DNA of 64,000 nt. It comes from Siphonodentalium dalli. Taxonomy: Eukaryota > Mollusca > Scaphopoda > Gadilida > Siphonodentaliidae. A program made the position numbers and the translations under genes. The notes below the pieces were generated by a model, which saw only the letters and a list, made by a program, of their open reading frames with translations, ran no database searches and was not told the origin of the DNA. The stretch lies in assembly GCA_032622095.1 (NCBI GenBank), contig CP136062.1:159088875-159152874 (forward strand), written 5' to 3'. Of the stretch, positions 55,841 through 64,000 are shown piece after piece. Numbering within the stretch: the stretch's first letter is position 1; the number at the start of each line of letters is the position of its first letter.

Positions 55841-57150
55841 GCGATATATGCTGGAGTCGGTATCATTCACAACGGTAAGATGGTATTTGTTTTTTAATTG
55901 GCAAATTTGCAATAACTTTCTATTCTCATGCATTGACTCAAGGGCGATATGGAATTCAGGCCTATTGTTTTCATTGAAACTCAAAAAACAAAAACAAAAA
56001 TGCATGTAATTAATTCCTGACATCTGGCTGAAATCATTCTGGCCGAATATTGTGTTTAGTCTGCACAGAATTAGCAAGAGTTAGCGGGTTGTCTGCGGAT
56101 GAAGAAAATTAATTTTTTCCAATATTTTGGTTGTCTGTGTTGAAGAAAATTAATTTTTCCCAATATCTTTCTTCATCAACGATGTCAGTTGCGATTCACC
56201 GACATTACCATAAAAATCTATAAGTCTGAGAATGAATCGCTAGCTGGCCACACTGAAAAACAATAACAATGTGTGGAGGCTATTATTTTGTTTTATCAAT
56301 AAGTCTATTTTAGTCTGGTTCACAGGTGGGCGTCCCCTGCATCTAACTATGTGTAACTCCATTGACGACTCTTACAAACCTTACTCTAGTCTGTGTATAG
56401 GTATATTGATTGGTGTATGGGGCGCATGCAAGCTGTCTGCTCTTGCTGGGAATTTGCATGCGTTTTAGTCTAGCCGATTCTAAGCTAGCTTGGGTCATTC
56501 ACTTCTATTTGGATTACGAACCATGCTACAATGGGCAAGTATTAATACCTATATAAACTATGTTTATACATAGAGTACACTTCAGCTTAATTCCCATGCT
56601 ATATCTATTGAATAGCTCTATTTAGTATGTGTGTGTATAGCCCAATGCAGCTTGTAATTTTACAACATGTTCTGAAATAGGTCATTACATTGTTTCATGC
56701 TGTTGACATATATATCTTTACATGCATGCTTAAGTGATGAGATATTTGTCGCCCATGGCGTGTTACCAGGTCTGGCTCATGTGCAGATTTGACTATATAC
56801 TAGTAGTCTGATTTGCGCATAATGTGCGAATCGAGCTATATGTATATCAGTTTATTATCAAATTTTATTAGGACAAAGATCATCATTATTTCTGTCACTT
56901 AATGTTTGATTTCATTATGATTTTTGAGCCAAAAATGGACTTTTGATGATTATACTTTGGTATAATTGCTTTTAATCTTCTTCAAACGAAACAAAATTCA
57001 CTTTATTTTGGAAACAATTGTTACCAAAAGATTGAGAAATTTCTAATTGGATTTCAAAAGAAATGGTAATTGGTACCTGTGGAAATAGAAAATTTCATAC
57101 CAAAAGTGAAAACCGTTCACAACTATGCACATTATGCGCAAATCAGACTA
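55841..57150. other. Unassigned sequence
   Basis: GAAGAAAATTAATTTTT occurs twice (56101, 56143). No coding region or TIR seen. Confidence 0.4.
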
Positions 57151-57274
57151 CAGTAATGCTCTAAGTAATCGAGAGCTTTTCGATGAATGGCAACAAGATA
57201 TATTTCCGACTAAATCTTGAAAAGTTACCCATAATTCTGCTGTGGTTAAGAAGTCGATTACTTAGAGCATTACT
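57151..57274. mobile_element. pogo-like MITE with left arm deleted
   Basis: CAGTAATGCTCTAAGTAATC, then directly GAGAGCTTTTCGATGAATGG, to GAGCATTACTG. Confidence 0.8.
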
Positions 57275-57468
57275 GTATATAGTCAGGTTTTCACATGAGC
57301 CAGACCTGGTTACAAGAATTCATATTCAATGCACTTAACTTGTAGTGTCATATATGTAATGAAAGTGTTATGCAAAACAATACAATTGATCCAGTTGATT
57401 TGAACATGATTTTAAGCTGTTAGAAATTGATGTATTTCCAACATTGAACATAGTATGCTTTGCTTTAA

Positions 57469-57679
57469 CCCTTTCGGTGCCAAGTCCGATTTTTTTATCA
57501 GCTCATATTTCCTTGATCATTTTTCAAATTGATTGATTATAATAATGTGATACATTGATGGAAAGAGCTCTTAGAGCTCTTTCCATCAATGTATCACATT
57601 ATTATAATCAATATTAAAATTTGAAAAATGATCAAGGAAATTTGGGTTGATACAAAAATCGGACTTGGCACTGAAAGGG
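57469..57679. mobile_element. piggyBac-like 211-bp near-perfect palindrome
   Basis: TTAA at 57465-57468 and 57680-57683. TIRs CCCTTTCGGTGCCAAGTCCG and CGGACTTGGCACTGAAAGGG. The arms run without large gaps to the centre GAAAGAGCTCTTAGAGCTCTTTC, i.e. about 100-bp arms. It contains a different inner palindrome from the cassette used by the other CCCTTT elements. Confidence 0.9.
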
Positions 57680-57696
57680 TTAAATCATGCCATGAA

Positions 57697-58127
57697 CAAG
57701 CCTGAGTTTATAGTGTGCCTATCATTTGTGGAATGAGTTCCCCAGAGGGTGAATTTAGTGATGCTATCCGGCATAGCAGGCTGGTATCACCAAATTCACC
57801 CTCTGGGGACCTCATTCTGGATGGCCTCATCTGCTTTGGGAGACATTGACTCAGATTGAAGTTTCCAAATGATGAATATTGTGATGTACACCCATTGGGA
57901 ACCTCGATTATGCAATGTGTCGTCTGCCAATTGGGGATATACATGTACATGTAGAGAAATTAATCTAAAAAAGAAATAGAATCTATGTGAAGAAGTTTCT
58001 ATAGAAATTTGATAATAAATAAACTTTCCAGAGAAGATGAGGCCAAAGCAGAATGAAGTACCCAGAGGGTGATCTTAGTGATGCTAGCCCGCTATGCAGG
58101 ATAGTGTCACTAAATTCACTGAATTTC
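57697..58127. mobile_element. hAT-like foldback, GAATGAGG family
   Basis: CAAGCCTGAGTTTATAGTGTG, left palindrome to CCTCATTCTGG, core ATATCCCC..CATTGGGAACCTCG (inverse form), then degraded right palindrome GCAGAATGAAGTACCCAGAG. The right terminus is missing. Confidence 0.75.
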
Positions 58128-58288
58128 TACTCTAGATCATACTCCACCAGTTTATACCATGAATGTCTACTTTGGCTACATGCCGGCAGAGATCATATTC
58201 CACCAATTCAAAATCTGGGAACTTTTTGACATTCTGACCTGTTCTGACGGGGAACTTTATAACATTGAACAAACAATACAGGGAATAT

Positions 58289-58744
58289 GTGACCCGCCAT
58301 ATCAAATCCAGTCATAAGTCGGGATTTTTTTACCCTGTGCCAATGCATTCTCTTATATATGCGAGTCGACCATAGGTCGCCTCGCATATATAAGAGAATG
58401 CATTGGCCTAACAATTTTTTACAATTTTAATAATTTTTTCTTGTATTCTTTAACAATTTTATAATTTCACCCATACAGAGCCCCAGACAAACATGAGCAG
58501 ACGACCCTCTTCTATATGCTTCTATATATGTGTGGGGCTCCCTGCAGGGTAATGGATGTTTTTTATTTTATGTCCTAAAAATTGTAAGAAACATTTATTT
58601 AAATTTTTTTTTAAATAATGGTTAGGCCAATGCATTCTCTTATATATGCGAGGTGACCTATGGTCGACTCGCATATATAAGAGAATGCATTGGCACAGGG
58701 TAAAAAAATCCTGATTTACGACTGGATTTGATATGGCAGGTCAC
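58289..58744. mobile_element. 456-bp GTGACCCGCC double-palindrome element, copy 2
   Basis: GTGACCCGCCATATCAAATCC to TGATATGGCAGGTCAC. ATAT at 58285-58288 and 58745-58748. Same two cassettes as 47078-47534, but the central unique spacer is reversed, which is possible because the arms are symmetric. Confidence 0.87.
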
Positions 58745-58994
58745 ATATATTTCAATGTTAATACTAGATCATGGAAGCTTAGACAGGGAAGCTTATAAAG
58801 TCGAAAAAATAACACAGGGAATATATTTCTTAGTGATTATCTGTTCCTTAATAGGATACATCACTACATGTGAAGGTCCCAACTCGAAATTGCATGTTTT
58901 TTCTGTGACTTGAGAGCCGATATCGCAATTAACTGAACTACTAGTACATGTATGCTCTAATTAATCGACCCTCCTTAACGAGGTTGACATGCGG

Positions 58995-59180
58995 TATGAC
59001 CGCTGTGTAATACCGCGGTCGGGCAGTGTAATAACGCCTGACAGCGGTGTAATACCGCCTGACTGCGGTGTAATACCGCCTGACCGCGGTGTAATAACGC
59101 CTGACCGCAGTGTAATAACGCCTGACCGAGGTGTAATAACGCCTGACCGCGGTGTAATAACGCGGTCAGGCTGTGTAAGT
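58995..59180. repeat. 21-bp minisatellite, left array
   Basis: About eight units of GCGGTGTAATAACGCCTGAC plus one base. The CCGCGG in better units is self-complementary. Confidence 0.85.
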
Positions 59181-59805
59181 TTAAACCACAGTAAAACCTA
59201 GCGTCCGTATCGCAACTGAGCATTGTAAATTATCTGACAATAGACTGACATATTGCGCATGGAAAATATTAATCTGAAATTGAAAATAAATCGGTTCTAA
59301 TTTACCACGGTCCCGATTTCCTTAAGCGTGCCAAATAAAGAGCGTCTGTTTATTCGTGATATGGTATATGGATAAGGCGTGCGCGATTAAGAATTAAAAT
59401 GGGTTATCGGTTCGAGCAAGATAATTATGCGATCGCCATGTGCACATTTCACCGACACAAAAATCATTTGGCTCAAGGAATTACGTGGGGACGTCAACCA
59501 TTGAAGACGTCAGTACTCTAAAATAAATTTAGTTTGGCGCGAGGAATGAATGTAAGGTCAGTTTCTTAATATATTGACGCAAATTATAGGCCAACCTGAA
59601 CAAGACAGATCGAAATTCTTACCTTGAGTCTTCCAAAAGAAAAAGAAAAAGCAGATTTTTATCGGCAGATTATTCGAACGCGGTTGACACGGGGAATGAC
59701 CGCTGTGTAAGGCGGTCGCGGAAAATACTACCGCGGTGTACGCCGGTAACGGTCTAGATTACCGCGGTGGACTTCCAACATGACCGTGGTCAGATACCGC
59801 GTGTC

Positions 59806-59935
59806 GCCGCGCATTGCGGTGTATTACCGTATGACTGCGGTGTACTACCGCATGACCGCGATGTACTACCGCATGGCCGCGGTGTACTACCGTATGACCG
59901 CGGTGTACTACCGCATGACCGCGGTCATGACCGGC
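59806..59935. repeat. 21-bp minisatellite, right array
   Basis: About six units of GCGGTGTACTACCGCATGAC plus one base. Same period, orientation and core as the left array but with its own variant letters. Confidence 0.85.
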
Positions 59936-60441
59936 CCATAACCTCGTTAAAGGGGTCGATTAATTAGAGCATAGCTGTAATTGCCCAAGAAAAATTCCAT
60001 AATTGTAAGAAACGCAAATCAAAATCGCTCAAATGTCACTTAAATCGTGAAATTTCGAGTTGGGATCTTCACCTACAGTGAAGTACATTATTAAGAAAGA
60101 GATAATAACAAAGAAATATATTCCCTTTGTTATTTTTTCGATTTTATAAGGTTCCGTGTCAAAACTTCAAAAAGTTCCCAGGTGTTGTACTGGTGGAATA
60201 TGATCTCTACAAGCATTAGCCATACTAGAGATTCATGGCATGATCTAAGTTAATACCAGTCTGGAGTGAACTACATACCCATATATAAAATAGTGGATCT
60301 GATAACCTTTCGTAGAGTTTTCATTTCCCAATCCTGGGATTCCACGTCAGTAGCGCCAATCAGAACTCACAATTAGTATCTAGCCAATCAGAACTCACCA
60401 TTTGTAGCACCAAGATAAAGGAGTCAAATCGAAAAGCTTAA

Positions 60442-60600
60442 CCATTTCATGATGGGAGCTGCGCTGATGCAGCATTAAAGACCCTGTGCCAATGCATTCT
60501 CTTATATATGCGAGTTTCCCTATGGGAGACTCGCATATATAAGAGAAATACATTGGCACAGGGTGTTCGAAAAATTTCGGAAAGCTCCAGTCATGAAAGG
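60442..60600. mobile_element. piggyBac-like 159-bp element with TTAA flanks
   Basis: TTAA at 60438-60441 and 60601-60604. CCATTTCATGATGGGAGCT against AGCTCCAGTCATGAAAGGG. The whole interior is one cassette palindrome (GTGCCAATGCATTCTC..GAGAAATACATTGGCAC). Confidence 0.88.
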
Positions 60601-60716
60601 GTTAACAAAGCGCGATGTGACGTAATTCAGGGGAATAACGCAAGCCTTCTGAGAAATGAAAGTTGGCAGGAATATGATAGACTCAGTATCCATTTGAATC
60701 TAAGTGTATGTTTATA

Positions 60717-60822
60717 CAGTAATGCTCTAATTAATCGACCTCTTAACGATAGCAGAATTATGGGTAACTTTTCAGGATTTAGTCGGAAATATGGCTTGTT
60801 GCCATTCATCAGAAAGCTCCCT
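60717..60822 (+). mobile_element. pogo-like MITE, left half
   Basis: CAGTAATGCTCTAATTAATC to CATTCATCAGAAAGCTCCC. It then continues into hAT-foldback core sequence. Confidence 0.75.
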
Positions 60823-60828
60823 TCTGTT

Positions 60829-61063
60829 CAGTTTCTGGATCCACTAATTTGCAGAAGATAAAATAGATATTAATTGAGGTGACTGATGGGTGAACATCCC
60901 CAACTTCCAACTGGGGAACTTCAATCTGATCCTACGTCTCCTAGTAGCAGTTGAGTCCTAAGCAGAATGAGACTGGTGATGCTAGCCAGCTGTGCGAGGA
61001 TATCGTCACTAAATTTACCCACTAGGGACCTCAGTCAGACACACTATATCCAGGCCTGTCCGC
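60829..61063. mobile_element. hAT-like foldback, core and degraded right end
   Basis: CTAATTTGCAGAAGATAAAA, CCAACTGGGGAACTTCAATC, AGCAGAATGAGACTGGTGATG and the end CACACTATATCCAGGCCTG. Confidence 0.65.
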
Positions 61064-61410
61064 TTGCAACGCTGGTCAGACCACTGCCATCACATGCTAG
61101 TCATATTGGAACAGGGATTTTTCTGGGAAATAACAGGGGCCAAAACGGAGGGAGTTATTGTTTCTTACAGAGTAGTTGCCCCCTTGAGTTTTGGATGGGT
61201 TGTATTCCACTGCGACATCTCTAATGGATTTTATTGCCACCTTGCAGATGGAGTTATTGCCCCTGATTACTTGCTATCTTACATAGTTGTTCTTGAGGTT
61301 TGGTGCAGTCATTACCACCTTGCTCTTGAGTTATTGCCCCTGCTTGCTTGGTGTCTTACAGAGTTGTTGCCCTTGAGTTTTGTAACAGTTATTGCCACCT
61401 TGTGGATAGA
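61064..61410. other. Sequence leading into the minisatellite
   Basis: Carries diverged single words of the downstream repeat (GAGTTATTGCCCCTG, GAGTTGTTGCCC, ACATCTCTAATGGATTTTAT); the last recurs after the array at about 62077. The array probably grew from this unit. Confidence 0.5.
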
Positions 61411-62050
61411 GTTGTTGCCCCTGCTCACTCGGTATCTTGTGGAGGGAGTTGTTGCCCCAGCTCACTCAGTATCTTGTGGAGGGAGTTGTTGCCCCAGCTC
61501 ACTCAGTATATTGTGGAGGGAGTTGTTGCCCCAGCTCACTCAGTATCTTGTGGAGGGAGTTGTTGCCCCGGCTCACTCAGTATATTGCGGAGGGAGTTGT
61601 TGTCCCTGCTCACTCGGTATCTTGTGGAGGGAGTTGTTGCCCCTGCTCACTCGGTATCTTGTGGAGGGAGTTGTTGTCCCTGCTCACTCAGTATATTGTG
61701 GAGGGAGTTGTTGCCCCGGCTCACTCAGTATCTTACAGAGGGAGTTGTTGCCCCTGCTCACTCGGTATCTTGTGGAGGGAGTTGTTGCCCCTGCTCACTC
61801 AGTATCTTGTGGAGGGAGTTGTTGTCCCTGCTCACTCAGTATCTTGTGGAGGGAGTTGTTGTCCCTGCTCACTCAGTATATTGTGGAGGGAGTTGTTGCC
61901 CCGGCTCACTCAGTATCTTACAGAGGGAGTTGTTGCCCCTGCTCACTCAGTATCTTACAGAGGGAGTTGTTGCCCCTGCATGCTCGGTATCTTGCGGAGG
62001 GAGTTGTTGCCCCTGCTCGCTCGGTATCTTGCGGAGTTGTTGCCCCCTGA
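61411..62050. repeat. 37-bp minisatellite, about 17 units
   Basis: Unit GTTGTTGCCCCTGCTCACTC plus AGTATCTTGTGGAGGGA. The period is not a multiple of three and no frame of the unit has a stop on the plus strand, so all three plus frames stay open for hundreds of codons. That explains the long open frames here without a gene. Confidence 0.95.
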
Positions 62051-62255
62051 GTTTTTTAACAGTTATCCGCTGAGACATCTCTGATGGATTTTATTCTGTG
62101 ATTTATCGTCTGCCTTGTATCCATCATGTTAACGTAATTGCTCCATGCTCGCCAGATTGATTTGGATGTCGAGACTAATAGTACTGTGTAGTTATAATGC
62201 AGCAATTATACAATCATCTCTGGGTTGGGAGGGGCTGTTTGTTCCGATAGAATAG

Positions 62256-62700
62256 CAAACCTGCAAATACATGTAGCATGTCTGTCATTTGCAGAATGAG
62301 GTCCCCAGAGGGTGAATTTAGTGATGCTATCCCACACAGCAGGCTGGCATCACTAAATTCACCCTCTGTAGACCTCATTCTGCTTAGGCCACAACTTCTG
62401 GGAAGTATCTATAGTCTCAAATTAACATTGTATTGAGTTACTTTTTAACTTCTGTTCAGTTTCTATATCCCCTAATTTGCAGAAGATAAAATGCATGATC
62501 GAGGAGACTTATAGGTGAACATCACCAACTTATTCAACTGGGAACTGACATAGCAGTTGAGGCCTCGTCAGAATGAGCTTCCCAGAGGGTGAATTTGGTG
62601 ATGCTAGCCCACCTTGCAGAATAGCAAGCATCATTAAATTCACCCTCGGGGGACCTCATTCTGCAAATGACAGACACATTATAAATGATTGGTGAATAGA
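62256..62700. mobile_element. hAT-like foldback, GAATGAGG family
   Basis: CAAACCTGCAAATACATGTAG, left palindrome, core CTAATTTGCAGAAGATAAAA, right palindrome GAATGAGCTTCCCAGAGGG..CCTCATTCTGCAAATGAC. TAGAATAG before and TGAATAG after could be a decayed TSD. Confidence 0.75.
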
Positions 62701-62891
62701 CACAGGGTAACAAATTGATCTATCAGTCCTGGGAATTAATCTTGGAAATAGGGAATGGCTTGGTAAAGCAGAGGTAAAATCAGTTTGCCTAGCCAATTGG
62801 GTTACTAAAATTTCATTGTATCAATCATAAATATGGTACAATCTCTTTAGCCAAAATGACTTCCTTTCACACTTCTTTATATTGTCCTACT

Positions 62892-63145
62892 CAAGCCTTG
62901 AAATAGGATGTCTGTCATTTGCAGAATGAGGTCCCCAGAGGGTGAATTTAGTGATGCTACCCCGCATAGCGGGCTAGCATCACCAAATTCACCCTCTTGG
63001 GACCTCATTCTGCTTACACCTCAGCAGAATGAGGTTCCCAGAGGGTGAATTTGGTGATGCTAGCCCGCTATGTAGGATAGTGTCACTAAATTCAACCTCT
63101 GGGGACCTCATTCTGCAACTGACAGGTACATTAAACTCAGACTTG
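62892..63145. mobile_element. hAT-like foldback with two abutting palindromes
   Basis: CAAGCCTTGAAATAGGATG to CATTAAACTCAGACTTG. Two complete palindromes stand only about 15 bp apart, so the core is almost absent. Confidence 0.8.
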
Positions 63146-63449
63146 ATGCACAATAGATTAATTATAGCTGTATCAGGAATATATTCTAAAACATTAGTAA
63201 GTGAACTATTTGCAGAAAAGTCACAGACGGTCATATCTTTTAATTTAATGTATCCAGAATTGATAACAAAGAGCACTTTTGAGTTGTTTTATGGGGATTA
63301 ATTATCTTCAATAAATGTGTTTTTGGATCATGATGGTCTGTATATTGGGCAGACTACAAACAACGTACTCTGTTACCTCCAATCAGATATCACATAGCAT
63401 ACAGGTACTTCACTAAAGATTTAAATGTTTTAGGCCACTATTAAAAATA

Positions 63450-63657
63450 CAGTAATGCCCTAAATAATCGACTCCTTAATCACAGCAGAATTATGGGTAA
63501 TTTTTCAGGATTTATTCGGAAATATATGGCTTGTTGCCATTCATCGGAAACTGAGAGCTTTCCGATGAATGGCAACAAGTCATATTTCCGACTAAATCCT
63601 GAAAAATTACCCATAATTCTGCTGTGGTTAAGGAGTCGATTATTTAGGGCATTACTG
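63450..63657. mobile_element. pogo-like palindromic MITE
   Basis: CAGTAATGCCCTAAATAATC to GATTATTTAGGGCATTACTG, arms about 95 bp each. Followed at 63671 by a lone AAAGTAATTGACC end of the 23670-26016 type. Confidence 0.87.
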
Positions 63658-63734
63658 TACAGCTATCCTTAAAGTAATTGACCTATAATGTTGTGTCACT
63701 CTGGTAATACAGTGGTAACCACCAACACTATTAA

Positions 63735-63957
63735 AACCTTTGAGTGCCAAGGGCCGATCTCATCGGCCCTAAACCTACAAAATAAGTCTGTTAAAGAATA
63801 TAAGAATAAATTATTAACATTGTAAAAAAAAAAAATTGTTAGGCCAATGCATTCTCTTATATATGCGAGGCGACCTATGGTCGACTCGCATATATAAGAG
63901 AATGCATTGGCACAGGGTATATCGGTTGATACAAAAATCGACCTGGCACTCAAAGGG
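63735..63957. mobile_element. piggyBac-like CCTTTGAGTGCC element
   Basis: TTAA at 63731-63734 and 63958-63961. CCTTTGAGTGCCAAGGGCC on the left, GACCTGGCACTCAAAGGG on the right. Inside are the hairpin GGGCCGATCTCATCGGCCC and one cassette palindrome (about 63838-63918). Confidence 0.82.
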
Positions 63958-64000
63958 TTAAGGTTACTGATTAAAAACCGTGATTTAGAGCTATTAAAAA

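Larger units (their letters stand above)
58947..59977. mobile_element. 1-kb pogo-type TIR element with 21-bp CCGCGGTGT arrays
   Basis: TIRs ATGCTCTAATTAATCGACC and its inverse with a TA flank, then CCTTAACGAGGTTGACATG and CATAACCTCGTTAA. Each end carries a 21-bp minisatellite (58995-59180 and 59806-59935). The 600-bp middle is ordinary AT-rich DNA. Confidence 0.75.
58131..60245. mobile_element. Foldback with two elements nested inside
   Basis: Left arm 58131-58930 (TAGATCATACTCCACC, CGGGGAACTTTATAACATTG) and right arm 59990-60245 (TTTTATAAGGTTCCGTGTC, GATTCATGGCATGATCTA) correspond to the 43195-44115 arms. A GTGACCCGCC element (58289-58744) lies in the left arm, and a pogo-type element (58947-59977) fills the loop. 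Confidence 0.65.

Noticed and set aside
61064-62084. Three overlapping long open frames
   Set aside because: All derive from the 37-bp minisatellite, which has no stop in any plus frame.

Overview
This window is AT-rich eukaryotic DNA, most likely from a marine invertebrate. It contains no host gene that I can recognise. The signs pointing to an animal genome are tRNA-derived SINEs, a LINE reverse transcriptase fragment, a DIRS/Ngaro-type tyrosine-recombinase retroelement, hAT-, pogo-, piggyBac- and Kolobok-like non-autonomous DNA transposons, and elements built like the bivalve 'pearl'/Helentron-associated repeats. ACATGTA-rich words recur throughout. A bivalve or related lophotrochozoan is my guess, at low confidence. 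Almost all of the structure visible here comes from nested mobile elements.

Layout. 0-4 kb holds a decayed DIRS-like element on the minus strand: RNase H remnant, then tyrosine recombinase, then 56-bp direct repeats. 4.2-5.95 kb is a three-layer nest: a LINE fragment split by a SINE whose (TTA)n tail is in turn split by a pearl-like element. 6.1-8.7 kb has three copies of a 470-bp terminal-inverted-repeat (TIR) element, two of them head to head. 8.7-13.8 kb is mostly unassignable, with homopolymer and AT-rich tracts. 13.8-21 kb has three near-identical TTAA-flanked 480-bp elements, and a pogo-like MITE carrying two other insertions. 23.7-26 kb is a 2.35-kb TIR element rich in CCGCGGTA words. 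26.1-28 kb has an unexplained array of GTAATGTCAGTCAC motifs. 28-37.5 kb is foldback elements, two nested pearl-like elements and a textbook hAT insertion with an 8-bp target-site duplication (TSD). 37.5-40.4 kb is a 2.8-kb long inverted repeat holding further insertions. 40.4-42.4 kb is a 2.1-kb pogo-type TIR element containing a GC-rich decayed coding region. 42.4-64 kb is a dense field of palindromic elements, hAT-like foldbacks, TTAA elements, a SINE with perfect TSDs and a 37-bp minisatellite.

How the parts relate. Several insertions can be dated relative to each other because target duplications or empty sites are visible in the window. The most informative is a pearl-like element in a T-run at 37890-38500, whose empty site is preserved in a sister copy at 43471-43858. 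A second theme is modularity. One short palindromic cassette, which unfolds around AATGCATTCTCTTATATATG, sits inside elements with at least four different terminal repeats. One pogo-like terminal repeat likewise encloses very different cargoes. No element here has an intact transposase or reverse transcriptase. The only long recognisable open protein, the tyrosine recombinase, has Asp where the catalytic Tyr should be.
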